Assembly: GCA_963575745.1 (NCBI GenBank)
Contig: CAUYUJ010020704.1
Span: 357,270 to 421,269 of the forward strand
Origin: Prorocentrum cordatum
Lineage: Eukaryota > Sar > Dinophyceae > Prorocentrales > Prorocentraceae
Length of the DNA stretch: 64,000 nucleotides
Reading direction: 5' to 3'
In this document: positions 42,724 to 53,845 of the stretch, one piece after another
Numbering within the stretch: the first letter of the stretch is position 1
Layout: each line of letters begins with the position of its first letter
Position numbers and translations under genes: made by a program
The notes under the pieces: model-generated
What the model saw: only the letters and a program-made list of their open reading frames with translations
The model's database searches: none
What the model was told of the DNA's origin: nothing

Positions 42724-43708
42724 TAGCGTGAGGTTGTCTCAACTCCAATGCAGGGGTGCATCTTTGATCGCTGCCATCGCTCCTCGCCCTGCCCTGGCCG
42801 GGGCTCCTCCCCGCCGGCGCTGCTCCTGCCCCCCCCCCTGCCCGCGGTCGCCAGGCCCCCCGGGCGACGACACCTCGAACACGGGGCCGCCCCGCCCCCC
42901 CAGCAGCGCCGAGCCGCGCACGCCCTGCGCCCCTCCGCTCCTCGCCCCCTCCCCGCCCCCTCCCCGCCTCCTGCGGCCACCCTCCCCGCCTCGCCTCCTC
43001 CCCCTCTTCGCCTCCAGCCCTCCCCCCCCCTCCTCCCCCGCCCCTCCTCCTCCCCCGCCCCCCTCCTCCCCGCTCCTGCGGCCGACTGCCCCTGGCCGAG
43101 TCAGGCTGAGGGCGGCTGGCCGCAGGCCCCCCCCCCGCCCTGAGGTAGCTGCGCCAGGGCAGGGGCGGTGCGACCACGTCGGCAGCACGGGCCCCTGGAA
43201 GAAGAACCTCAGAGGAGAGGCGGTGGCCACGGCCGCCGAGAAGCACGCCCGGGCGTTGTCCTGTGCTCTGTGCTGGAGGTCGCTCGGGCGTGCGTTCCAG
43301 GGCCCAGGGGTCGCTCCCGCCCCCCCGACGGGCTCTCGGTGGCAGTGGCCCCTGCTTCTCTCAGGAGGGACAAGCTTACACGGACGCACAGGGACCTCGA
43401 CGTCCCGGAAAACGCGGAGTGTGTCGATTTAGGTGGGTCTCCCTGGGCTCCTCCTCCTCCTCCTCCTCCTCCTCCTCCTCCTCCTCCTCCTCCTCCCTCT
43501 GAGATCCAGGACGGCGCCGAGGTGCTGCGACGCGAGCTCGGCGCGACCTGCTCGGAGAGGCCTGCCCTGCCGGCGGGCCTCGAGCGCAGGCGGGCTGCCC
43601 GACGGGTCGCTCGTCGGGGCAGCGCGGCAGGCAGAGGCCTGCGTGTGTCCCGCGAGGCGTGCGCCGCAGCTCGACCTCGGCGACCCGTGGCGTGTGTCCA
43701 CCTGTCGC
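42724..43708. repeat. C-rich and CTC-rich DNA, no gene
   Basis: Poly-C/CCT-rich from 42780 to 43140 and (CTC)n at 43450-43498. High GC keeps several frames open, but none has a domain. Confidence 0.65.
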
Positions 43709-43844
43709 TTGGCATCGCTCGGACGTGTGCATTTTTTCTTTCGGCGAGAACCATCGAGGAGCATCCTTGATCATTTGGCGAAACAGCCACGCACGGAATC
43801 CAAAAAAAGAGCCTGGCGAAGGGCCCAACCATATGCAGTTGTGG

Positions 43845-45558
43845 GTAATGCTGGTGTGAGTACCGTCTTCAGTGGATCTCCCGATGGGGCCACGAACCGT
43901 TTGAGGGGTGTGCCGAAATGGGTGTGGGGGCGGCATGCGAACGTTGCCACTGGGGCCTTCGGTGGAGCTCCTTATGGGGCCACGAAACGTGTGAGGGGTG
44001 CACCGAAGTTGGTATGGGGGCGGCATGCGAACGCAGCCACTGGGGCCTTCGGTGGAGCTCCCTGTGGGGCCACGAAACGTGTGAGGGGTGTGCCGAAATA
44101 AGTGTGGGGGCGGCATGCGAACGCAGCCACTGGGGCCTTCGGTGGAGCTCCCTATGGTGCCACGAAACGTGTGAGGGGTGTGCCGAAATGGGTGTGGGGG
44201 CGCATGCGAACCCAGTCACTGGGGCCTTCAGTGGAAATCCCCATGGGGCCACGAAACGTGTGAGGGGTGTGCCGAAATGGGTGTTGGGGAGGCATACGAA
44301 CCAGGCCACTGGGGCCTTCGGTGGAGCTCCCTATGGGGCCACGAAACGTGTGAGGTGCCGAAATGGGTGGTGGGGAGGCATGCGGACTCTGCCACTGGGG
44401 CCTTCGGTGGAGCTCCCTATGGGGCCACGAAACGTGTGAGGGGTGTGCCGACATGGGTGGTGGGGAGGCATGCGAACCCTGCCACTGGGGCCTTCGGTGG
44501 AGCTCCCTATGGGGCCACGAAACGTGTGAGGGGTGTGCCGAAATGGGTGGTGGGGAGGCATGCGAACCCTGCCACTGGGGCCTTCGGTGGAGCTCCCTAT
44601 GGGGCCACGAAACGTGTGAGGGGTGTGCCGAAATGGGTGGTGGGGAGGCATGCGAACCCTGCCACTGGGGCCTTCGGTGGAGCTCCCTATGGGGCCACGA
44701 AACGTGTGAGGGGTGTGCCGAAATGGGTGGTGGGGAGGCATGCAACTGGGGCCTTCGGTGGAGCTCCCTGCCCACTGGGGCCTTGCCGGGTGGAGCTCCC
44801 TATGGGGCCACGAAACGTGTGAGGGGTGTGCCGAAATGGGTGGTGGGGAGGCATGCGAACCCTGCCACTGGGGCCTTCGGTGGAGCTCCCTATGGGGCCA
44901 CGAAACGTGTGAGGGGTGTGCCGAATGGGTGGTGGGGAGGCATGCGAACCCTGCCACTGGGGCCTTCGGTGGAGCTCCCTATGGGGCCACGAAACGTGTG
45001 AGGGGTGTGCCGAAATGGGTGGTGGGGAGGCATGCGAACCCTGCCACTGGGGCCTTCGGTGGAGCTCCCTATGGGGCCACGAAACGTGTGAGGGGTGTGC
45101 CGAAATGGGTGGTGGGGAGGCATGCGGACCCTGCCACTGGGGCCTTCGGTGGAGCTCCCTATGGGGCCACGAAACGTGTGAGGGGTGTGCCGAAATGGGT
45201 GGTGGGGACGCATGCGAACCCTGCCACTGGGGCCTTCGGTGGAGCTCCCTATGGGGCCACGAAACGTGTGAGGGGTGTGCCGAAATTGGTGTGGGGGCGG
45301 CATGCGAACCCTGCCACTGGGGCCTTCGGTGGAGCTCCCTATGGGGCCACGAAACGTGTGAGGGGTGTGCCGAAATGGGTGGTGGGGGGGCATGCGGACC
45401 CTGCCAGTGGGGCCTTCGGTGGAGCTCCCTATGGGGCCACGAAACGTGTGAGGGGTGTGCCGATATGGGTGGTGGGGAGGCATGCGAACCCTGCCACTGG
45501 GGCCTTCGGTGGAGCTCCCTATGGGGCCACGAAACGTGTGAGGGGTGTGCCGAAATCG
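43845..45558. repeat. 90-bp satellite array, about 19 copies
   Basis: The unit includes GTGTGCCGAAATGGGTGGTG, GGGAGGCATGCGAACCCTGC, CACTGGGGCCTTCGGTGGAG and CTCCCTATGGGGCCACGAAA. Inner copies at 44400-44740 and 44940-45540 are almost identical; those near 43.9-44.3 are more diverged. The period is a multiple of 3 without stops, so both strands are open as 30-residue repeats (for example GVPKWVVGRHANPATGAFGG). Indels near 44353, 44740-44800 and 44925 shift the frame without harm to the array, arguing against a protein. Confidence 0.97.
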
Positions 45559-45562
45559 GTGG

Positions 45563-45643
<81 letters not shown>
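45559..45643. repeat. (GAT)n microsatellite
   Basis: About 28 uninterrupted GAT units directly at the end of the 90-bp array. Confidence 0.98.
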
Positions 45644-45645
<2 letters not shown>

Positions 45646-45896
45646 GGAGGAGGGAGGGGGGGGAGGAGGAGGAGGTGAGGAACGCGGGGCGCCGTCTCTT
45701 CAAAACGAGGACCCAACACCACAGGATGGTTGGGAAAAAACAGGGAATGGACGTCCGAGCGATGGCCAGGTCGCCGCCCGCCTGTGCCCTGTCTCCCTAA
45801 TGAAAGCTGTGCGTAGCCCGCCTAGCTTTTAGCGGAAAAGGTTCGCTCTCGCCCCGCCGACCAAAAAGTGTCCAAGTGTCGGTGCCCCCTCGTGTG

Positions 45897-45972
45897 TCGG
45901 GGACGGAAAAGAGGGGGTTGATGACTGGGGGGGGATATCATGGCGGGGGCCATGATATTTCCCCAGATCTCA
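45897..45972. mobile_element. MITE family 3, left part only
   Basis: TCGGGGACGGAAAAGAGGGG through GATATCATGGCGGGGGCCAT and CCCCAGATCTCA equals the left part of the complete copy at 47608. The preceding bases CCCTCGTGTG are also the same, so this is a duplicated piece of one insertion, not a separate one. Confidence 0.88.
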
Positions 45973-46011
45973 CCGTCGGTGCCCTCGTGGATGGTGATCA
46001 CAAACCCATCA

Positions 46012-47580
46012 AACGAACATCTTAACCGTATGTAAAGCACAACGTAAATGCACAACGTTAGCAAAACATAATGCACAACGTGAATTCACAACGTCAGCAT
46101 AACATACTACACAGCGTAAATACACAGCAGCACGCAGATACACAGCGCAAATACACAGCAGCACGCAAATACACAGCGTAATTACACAGCAGCACGCATA
46201 TACAGAGCGTAAATACACAACAGCACGCATATACACAGCGTCAATACACAGCAGCACGCATATACACAGCGTACATACACAGCAGCACGCATCTACACAG
46301 CGTAAATACACAGCAGCACGCATATACACAGCGTAAATACACAACAGCACGCGTATGCACAGCGTAAATACACAACAGCACGCGTATGCACAGCGTCAAT
46401 ACACAACAGGACGCATATACACAGCGCAAAATACACAACAGCACATACACAGCGTAAATACACAACATCACGCGTATACACAACGTAAATACACAACAGC
46501 ACGCGTATACACAGCGCTAATACACAACAGCACGCGTATACACAGCGTAAATACACAGCAGCACGCGTATGCACAGCGTATTATCACAACAGCACGCGTA
46601 TGCACAGCGTGAATACACAACAGCACGCATACGCAAAGTGTGAAATCACAGCAGCACGCATATACACAGCGCGAATACACAACAACACGCGTATACACAG
46701 CGCGAATACACAACAGCACGCATATACACAGCGTAAATACACTCCAGCACGCATATACACAACGTAAATACACACCATCACGCATATAAACGATGTAGAT
46801 ACACAACATCACGCATATACACAGCGTAAATACACAACCTCACGCATATTCACAGCGTAAACACACAACGCAGCATATACACGCGTACACAAAGCGTGAA
46901 TCCACCGCGTAAATACACAGCGTAAATAATTACAGCGCGCCTAGACACAGCGTACATTCACGGTGTAAATACACAGCGTAAGTACACCGCGTAAATACAC
47001 AGCACGTGTACACACAGCGTAAATTTACAGCACTACGCAACGCACACTACACCACGCACAGCACGCATACACAGCGTACATACACATCACTACGCAACAC
47101 ACGCGGCACCACGCACAGCACGCATATACACGGCGTAAATACACAACGTAAATACACAGAGTGAATACACAGCACGCGTACACGCTGCGTAAATACACAG
47201 CGTAAATACACAGCGTGAAAACACAGCGTAGATACAGCGCGACTACACAACAGCACGCATATACACAGCGTAAATACACAACGGCACTCATATACACAGC
47301 GTAAATACACAGCACGCTTACACACAGCGTAAAATAACAGCACTACGCGACACACACGACACCACGCACAGGACGCAAACACACACAGCGTAAATACACA
47401 ACGTAGATACACAACATAAGTACACAGCGTGCGTACACACAGCGTAAACGCACAGCGTGATACACAGTGTAAATACACAACGCGCGTACACGTCGTGTTT
47501 TACGTTGTGCTTTACGTTGTGTATTACGCCGATCCGCGTTGTGTATTTGCGTTGTGTATTTGCGTTGTGTTTTGCGCGTG
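46012..47580. repeat. 31-bp satellite array with inverted end
   Basis: The unit is near GCACGCATATACACAGCGTA plus AATACACAACA; about 45-50 copies with growing divergence and shortened units after 46850. From about 47485 to 47575 the motif appears in reverse orientation (GCGTTGTGTATTT). Direct duplicates of the MITE 3 left part lie on either side. Confidence 0.95.
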
Positions 47581-47607
47581 GTTTGCGACAACTCTCGCCC
47601 TCGTGTG

Positions 47608-47796
47608 TCGGGGACGGAAAAGAGGGGGGGGATTACTAGGGGGGATATCATGGCGGGGGCCATGATATTTCCCCAGATCTCATGGCGCCTCTTCTTAGTT
47701 CATTACGTCCCTGGCCCTCCCGCTGGGCCGCGGACCTGCCGCCGGTCACGATTTGCACCCCACCATCTTGGACACCCCCCTCTTTGCCGCCCCCAA
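47608..47796. mobile_element. MITE family 3 complete copy (189 bp)
   Basis: Termini TCGGGGACGGAAAAGAGGGG and inverted TTGGGGGCGGCAAAGAGGGG; 5-bp target duplication GTGTG at 47603-47607 and 47797-47801. Contains the dyad ATATCATGGCGGGGGCCATGATAT. Same family as 60357-60550. Confidence 0.9.
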
Positions 47797-47984
47797 GTGT
47801 GCTCCTGATGGTGACGTCCGCGCTTGGAGTCACGTGGCCTGCACCCTCCGAGAGAGGGCGCGCCCGAGAAGCGCAGGCCCGGGGGAGCCCCGGCGGGGGC
47901 CCGCGGGCTCCAGCGCAAGCCCATGGGGCCCTCGCGAGGGCCCGCGGGGGTCGTCTGCCGATCGAGTATCGGGACCTTCGGACG

Positions 47985-48265
47985 TGGGCGTGTCAGCCGG
48001 AGGCAGTCACACACGGCGGGAAGCCCCTCGTGCGCAGGTGCGCCGCGTGTCTCTGCGCGGGCCTGGCATGCTGCGCGCGCGCGCTTGAACGGACCGCGCC
48101 CGCCAGCGAGAACGAAGAGGTCAACGCGCCAGTGGACCACAGCCGTTCGCGGGTGGCCCGCGAGCCCATCTTCGAGAAGTTGGCGTCCGCCCTCTCGCGC
48201 GCTCGCGGCAACAAGCGGATCTTCGTGGAGAAGATGGTGCATACCCTCACTGCCCAGTGGCCCCA
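47985..48265 (+). CDS. exon-like segment, unknown
   Basis: A GC-rich but compositionally balanced frame (GKPLVRRCAACLCAGLACC, then SRVAREPIFEKLASALSRAR and GNKRIFVEKMVHTLTAQWPQ) ends at CCCCAG|GTTGTT, a plausible donor. G/C-ending codons are frequent, as in the citrate synthase gene. No ATG upstream in frame that I trust and no domain. Candidate internal exon of an unrecognised gene. Confidence 0.33.
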
Positions 48266-48541
48266 GGTTGTTTGTTGCTCGTCGGGGTGGCGAACCCGAC
48301 CTCTCCGAGATGCGGGTCTTTCTCGGGTCGCTGTGGGACCCCCGCCCCCGCCGAGCTGACCTGGGGCCAGCCGTGCAGGCTGATGCCGAGGCTCTGGAGA
48401 TTGGCCTGTGGCGGGCAGTCCAGTCCTCCACGTCCTCCATGTCGGTTCCTTCCCTCTGCCGCCTCCTCTCCCCCTTCAGTGCGCCACCCTGACTTGGCCA
48501 TTGTCCAGATTATAACCGTTGAGATCGATCGCTCTATCTCG

Positions 48542-48572
<31 letters not shown>

Positions 48573-49000
48573 CTTTCCTCCCTCTATAGTTCTGTAGACA
48601 CCTAAATGTACATACATAAATCATTTCTCACATGTCTATATATATATATATATGTATGGTAGTGGCCTTCGGCCAGTGCCGCCGATCCGGGTCGCTCGGT
48701 GTTATTCTCCAGACGCAGACATTATGGGCGCACACTCAAACGCACAAACTTCTCGGGTTACCTTCGAAACGGCGTAGGAATGCAGTTCGGTCAATAGAGC
48801 CATCTCGCAACAGTGGTTCTATCAACGGCGGAGTGCTTGCAGTGACCGTGGGGACGGGAAACAATAATGACATGACAATTCCATACAGGATGCCGATCAC
48901 TTTGGAAACTCACGATACGTCGTGCACGGAGTCGTGTTACGAAACATGTGGCCTGGACGATGTGGTGCGAGCGGTGGAGGCGAGCCTATCGGCGCAAGGA
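48266..49000. other. no gene seen; CT and TA microsatellites
   Basis: CT-rich simple repeat at 48528-48585 and TA repeat at 48638-48655. CCTTCGGCCAGTGCCGCCGA at 48666-48685 matches 26.57 kb. Confidence 0.6.
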
Positions 49001-49510
49001 TGCCCTCTTGGGGCGTTTTTTTGAGCCATCTTAGGAGCCTGTCAGGGCGTCGTGGGGGCTTCTTGGGGGCTTTCGGAGGCCCTCGTGGAGGCTCTTGGGG
49101 CCTCCTGGGGGCCTCGTGGGCTGGAAGGCTAGATTTTTTCCGCTTTTCGTCTATGTTTTGGGTCCTCTTGGGGCCGTCTTGGGGGCCTGTTGGGCCGTCT
49201 TGGGCGGCTCTTGGGCCGCCTTGGGGCCCTCTTGGGCCGTCTTGGGACTGTCTGGGGGCCTCCTGGGCCGTCTTCGAGCGGTCTTGGGGGCCTCTTGGGC
49301 CGTCTTGGAGCGTCGGAAAGCCGAAAAAAGTGACAACCCCAAAAACATTGGAAAAAACCAATGGGAATCAACGATTTTTGCCTCTGGGGGCCATCGTGGG
49401 AGGCCTCTTGGAGGCCTCTTCAGACGTCGTGGAAGGCTCTTGGGCCGTCTTGGGGCCATCTTGGGCGTGTTCGGGCGATCCTTCGGGGTCTCGGGACTTT
49501 CGTAGACCGT
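49001..49510. repeat. GGGGCCTCTTGGGC-type minisatellite with inner body
   Basis: Units such as TTGGGGCCGTCTTGGG repeat at 49001-49310 and 49385-49500. The non-repetitive body at 49310-49390 matches the one at 27000-27075. Confidence 0.82.
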
Positions 49511-50029
49511 CCTCAGAGACTTTTGCGGCCGCGGCCACCCTTCCAGCGCATCCTCGAGATTAGAGCCTTCTGTAAAAGCAGCGCCCCGCATCCGCCGGAA
49601 ACTCGCACCCCCCCCCCCCCCATCCCCCCTTCCCCGGCAGAGCCACCCCGGCAACCCCCCCAGAGGTTAAGGCTCAGCCTCGAGGCTGTAGCTGAGACTC
49701 CTTGAAACTCACACGCCGGATCGGCGGATATACACATCCCTCCTGTTTCAGATTTCTTCGGCTGCACGCGGAAAATTTGCAACCACAGAGGCATCAGGCT
49801 GGCTTCGCGCTGTCGTGTCGAATAGTACATCCTGCCCCCCCTGTCTGCAAGCTGCTGCTTTGGGAAGCGCCGCGCCGCGGCCCCCGACGCGGCGCCACAG
49901 GAGTCCTGCGTAATCCGGGAGCGCCTCCGCGCGAGCGCGCGGACCCTACACCTCCCCGGAGAAGTAATGCAACGTCTGCTGGTCGTGTCGAAGAATCGTT
50001 TGGGGGACTTCCCTTGGGATAGTAACACA
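49511..50029. other. no gene seen
   Basis: C-rich at 49605-49660, then unique GC-rich sequence. Confidence 0.5.
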
Positions 50030-50250
<221 letters not shown>

Positions 50251-50446
50251 GCTTTTCCCCACATCCCCGGTAGGCTCCTGACGGCCCCGGGGCCCGAACG
50301 CGGCCCCCGGAGGCGAGCAATTACGAAAAGCCGAAGGCGACGAAAACATAGAAATTGACGATTGCTCAAGTCGACTTCCTTTTCCAGGGCAGTGTACGCA
50401 CCCGCCGGGCGCCCACTCCGTCAAGACGCGGTCAGTCTCCTCTTTA
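50251..50446. other. no gene seen
   Basis: Short unique spacer. Confidence 0.5.
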
Positions 50447-50579
50447 TCTCGGCATCGCTCGGACGTGTACGTTTTTTCCTCGGCGAGGACCATCGAGGAG
50501 CATCCTTGATCATTTGGCGAAAAAACCACGCACGAAACCGAAAAAAGCACACGGACTGGACATCCGAGCGATGGCGAGT
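50447..50579. mobile_element. MITE family 2 copy (about 133 bp)
   Basis: Left CTCGGCATCGCTCGGACGTG and inverted right end CTCGCCATCGCTCGGATGTC; inner CATCGAGGAGCATCCTTGAT and ATTTGGCGAAAAAACCACGC. Flanked by TTA on both sides, allowing a TA or slightly longer target duplication. Confidence 0.9.
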
Positions 50580-51889
50580 TATGCATCCAGGGATCCATGG
50601 CCGATGTAGCACTTGGCACATGCCCATCTCGCTGCTTTGGGGCGGTCCGGCTTCCCAGGCAGCACCCGTGGGTCTCGGGCCTGGGCAACCGGCTGCTCTA
50701 CATAACAGGACGGTGCACCTTGGGCGCTGGCCGAAATATCAATCAATCGATTGGAATCGCGCGGTTGGTGCCGTGGTCGGCGTTTTGGGGAGCGCGCCGA
50801 TTTTGGCCAGATCCGGGATCCCCAGAGGGGTCCAGACCCCTCCGTGGTCACCGCTCTCACTCTTGCGAACAGCGCCGCCGTCGCGAGTCTTTTGACCCGC
50901 GCGCACATCGATTATTTATGCTCCATGGTTCGAGGGCAGTGATCGCGGGAGTCGTGCCTTCACCGCAAAGAGAGGGAGAGAAAGGGATACATAGATACAG
51001 GTAGAGAGAGAGAGAGAGAGAGCGGGGACATTGAACATGGGCGATAGATACTCGCCACGACTGCAGTCGGCGTCGCCACTTTCCCCAAGTGCACGTAATG
51101 ATGCGTTCGTGCTGCGTTATGTTCTTGGGCTTGGTGCTAGTTTCCACGCTCCGCGTCAATGCGGTCTTATGTATTTGGTGTAGTTCAGGATGGTCGATCT
51201 GCCCGCTCGCATGTCGTTGGCTCCTCGTGTTCATCCCGCTCGCTCCTCGTATCATGACTTTTTTTGTGATTTTCCTCTCACCGTAGTCATTTGCATTTTC
51301 CTCCTCGTCGTTCCCCTCTCCCTTTGTCGAGCGGTCAGCTGTTTTTTATCGAGCGCCAAGGCTGTTTCCAGCCCCCAGTCCGCGCTCCAGTCGGGCGAGC
51401 AATGGAACGCATCGCGCGCGTGGCGAGGCGGGTTGGTGGTCAAATCGTGAGCTAAGCTGTCCGTCTCTTAGATCTGCCAAGGGAGGTCAGGCCACTGGTT
51501 TCAAGCAGCGTTCAATCAATCACTCTACTATTGGGTTCTGCGCTTTTGGGACCTCGCGGTCGTGATGCGAACTCAAAACGAGCAGAACCAGGTAACATCA
51601 ACATCAAACAGCAAGCAGCGTACGATCCGACCTCTGACGACTCGACGATGTGTTCGAGTCGCAGGCCCCTGGAGCTCGGGGCAGGTCTTCCATTCCATGT
51701 CGTGTCCAGGCTGTCCCTGGGCCTGGAGACGGCGTCGGGACGTTGGCAACTAAGCAAATCGATGTCTTCGAGTCCCCAGGCGTCTGGGGAGCAGGCGGTC
51801 TGCTGCATGATGCTAATGGCCTCTGGCCCATCCCGCCACTGTGCCCGGGTTCTGGGCTTGAGGCGTATTGGATGCATATTAGGGTATGT
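50580..51889. other. no gene seen
   Basis: Unique sequence with a GA run at 51003-51024 and a T-rich stretch at 51260-51320. Frames below about 85 codons, no domain; exons of a spliced gene cannot be excluded. Confidence 0.45.
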
Positions 51890-51990
51890 TGGGATGCCTC
51901 TCGGGAGCCTCCCGGAGGCGTCTTGGGAGCCTCTTGGGGGCCTCTTCGGGGCCTCTTGGGGGCCTCCTGGGGGCCTTCGAGCCCCCAGGG
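51890..51990. repeat. short GGGGGCCTCTTGG minisatellite
   Basis: About eight degenerate units of the same family as 26.7 and 49.0 kb. Confidence 0.85.
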
Positions 51991-52228
51991 GTCAGAGGAG
52001 CCGTCGGTTTTGCTGCGTAAGATCTTCGGTTTCCCACCCAGCATTCCCCCAGAGCACCAGGAGCTGCCAAGCGCTCCTGGGAGGGTCCACGTTAGTTTCG
52101 TGCTCTGACGTCGCGGGCGAGATTGACAAGGCGCGGTTCTTTGGCTTCCAGGGTGTTGCTGGATGGCTTGACGGTCGGAGAGCGCGCCTCTGGCGATCTT
52201 GGGGGGACACCTGTCTGAGGCCCGCTTA
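51991..52228. other. no gene seen
   Basis: Unique sequence upstream of the MITE and citrate synthase. Confidence 0.45.
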
Positions 52229-52401
52229 CAGTCAACCCGCATAGTAAGGATTGGCAATTTTCCCAAGGGTACCCTTGCATTCTTGCCTCCTCGGTCCATC
52301 CGTGGCCACTTTCGTTGGCCGCGCCCTGCTCGAAAAGCTTCGACATGACCTTCCAAGGTCCCTGCATCCTTATCGTGCGTCCTTCTGAGACGGGTCGACT
52401 G
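52229..52401. mobile_element. MITE family 1 copy (173 bp) upstream of citrate synthase
   Basis: Termini CAGTCAACCCGCATAGTAAG and inverted CAGTCGACCCGTCTCAGAAG; TA on both sides (52227-52228, 52402-52403). Its right end is only about 110-130 bases before the possible acceptor sites of the citrate synthase exon, so it lies in the presumed upstream intron or 5' region. Confidence 0.92.
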
Positions 52402-52456
52402 TAATCCCGAGCACCTTGTTTCCCTGACCCTTGTTCTTGGGCTCCCCAAGAGGCAC

Positions 52457-53845
52457 GTGGTCCCAGGCGGTGTGCAGCCCCAGAGCCCGACGAACGGCCT
52501 GTGCCCACAGCTCACGTCGGGGTCACAGTCGCCCATCCTGACGACGCTGAAAGGAAAGATCGCAGCCCTGGCGAAGGAGAAGACGGCACTGAAAAACGAC
52601 CTCCTCAAGAACCATGGCGAAACGAAGATCCAGGTGGTCACCGTCGAGATGGCGATCAACGGCGCGCGGTCCATGAAGACGATGGTCACCGACACCTCCG
52701 ATCTGGACGCGAACGACGGCATCAGCTATCGGGGCATGTCCCTGTACGACGTCAACAGGGCCCTCCCAAAGGCGCCTGGCGGGTCGTGCGCGCTGCCAGA
52801 GGCTGCGTTCTGGCTGTTGCTGACGGGCGAGGTGCCGACCGATGCCGAGACAAAGGCGTTCACGCTCGAGCTTCACAACCGGAGCGCCGTGCCCGCCAAC
52901 GTGATGGCCACGTTGGACTCCGTACCCAAGGAAACGCACCCGATGACCCAGCTGTCGATGTGCATGCTGGCCATGCAGAAGGACTCGAAATTCTCCGCCG
53001 CGTACGACAAGGGAATGAAGAAGTCCGAGTACTGGGAGTACGCGCTTGAGGATGCACTGGACCTGGTTGCCAAGATCCCCGTGGTGGCAGCCGCCATCTA
53101 CCGCCGTACTTTCAAGGACGGCGCTGGACCAGCATACGACAAGAGCATGGACTGGGCGGCCAACTACGCAAACATGCTGGGCGTCAACAGCAGCGAGGAG
53201 TTCAAGGAGGTGACCCGCCTGTACCTGATGTTGCACGCGGACCACGAGGGGGGCAACGTGTCGGCGCACACAGCGCACCTGGTGGGCTCCGCGCTGAGCG
53301 ACCCCTACTACTCCTGGGCCGCAGGCCTCTGCGGACTCGCGGGGCCACTGCACGGCCTGGCGAACCAGGAGTGCCTCGGCTGGCTGCTGCAGGTGCAGAA
53401 GGACCTGAAGGGGCAGACGCCGACGAAGGCGCTCCTCACCCAGTACGCAGAGGAGACCCTGGCCTCCGGAAAGGTGATCCCGGGATTCGGCCACGCCGTG
53501 CTTCGGAACACGGACCCGCGTTACATGCTAGAGCGCGAGTTTGCGCTGAAGCACTGCCAGAGCGACCCCCTCTTCCAGCTCGTTGACGCTTGCTACCAGG
53601 CCATCCCAGAGCTTCTACAGAAGAAGGGGAAGGTGAAGAACCCCTTCCCCAACGTTGATGCCCACAGCGGGCAGCTCATGCACTTCTACAACCTGAAGGA
53701 GGAAAACTATTACACGGTCGTCTTCGCCGTCTCCCGTGCCATCGGCGTCATGGCTCAGACTGTCTGGGCCAGGGCCATCGGGCTACCCATCGAGCGACCC
53801 AAATCGGTCCCCTTAGACACGCTGAAGCAGCTTGCGACCAAGTGA
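52457..53845 (+). CDS. CS: citrate synthase, mitochondrial type
   Basis: Condenses oxaloacetate and acetyl-CoA to citrate, first step of the TCA cycle, normally in the mitochondrial matrix. The 462-codon open stretch ends at TGA 53843-53845 and matches the eukaryotic (type I, homodimeric) family from about residue 29 to the end. All catalytic residues are present: His299 in GPLHGLANQE, His346 in GFGHAVLR and Asp401 in NVDAHSG (pig His274, His320, Asp375). HADHEGGNVSAHT and the C-terminal GLPIERPKS are also intact. No intron interrupts the main block. The open stretch begins with GTG, and its first in-frame ATG is residue 65, already inside the conserved domain, so the true start and any mitochondrial targeting peptide must come from an upstream exon; CCCACAG|CTC (52511) and GTCACAG|TCG (52529) are possible acceptors. 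Third positions are mostly G/C. Confidence 0.96.
   Translation: MVPGGVQPQSPTNGLCPQLTSGSQSPILTTLKGKIAALAKEKTALKNDLLKNHGETKIQVVTVEMAINGARSMKTMVTDTSDLDANDGISYRGMSLYDVNRALPKAPGGSCALPEAAFWLLLTGEVPTDAETKAFTLELHNRSAVPANVMATLDSVPKETHPMTQLSMCMLAMQKDSKFSAAYDKGMKKSEYWEYALEDALDLVAKIPVVAAAIYRRTFKDGAGPAYDKSMDWAANYANMLGVNSSEEFKEVTRLYLMLHADHEGGNVSAHTAHLVGSALSDPYYSWAAGLCGLAGPLHGLANQECLGWLLQVQKDLKGQTPTKALLTQYAEETLASGKVIPGFGHAVLRNTDPRYMLEREFALKHCQSDPLFQLVDACYQAIPELLQKKGKVKNPFPNVDAHSGQLMHFYNLKEENYYTVVFAVSRAIGVMAQTVWARAIGLPIERPKSVPLDTLKQLATK

Larger units (their letters stand above)
43709..45769. mobile_element. MITE family 2 copy expanded by satellite
   Basis: The left part (43709-43830: TTGGCATCGCTCGGACGTGT, then TTCGGCGAGAACCATCGAGG and TTGATCATTTGGCG) matches the left part of the copies at 50.4 and 59.8 kb. 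The matching right end (GGACGTCCGAGCGATGGCCA) appears only at 45749-45768, after the 90-bp array. GTCGC precedes the left end and follows the right end, as a target duplication would. So the satellite lies inside one MITE. Confidence 0.78.

Noticed and set aside
46012-47580. Regular repeats that might be taken for a CRISPR array
   Set aside because: Units are contiguous without unique spacers, no cas genes are present and the genome is eukaryotic.
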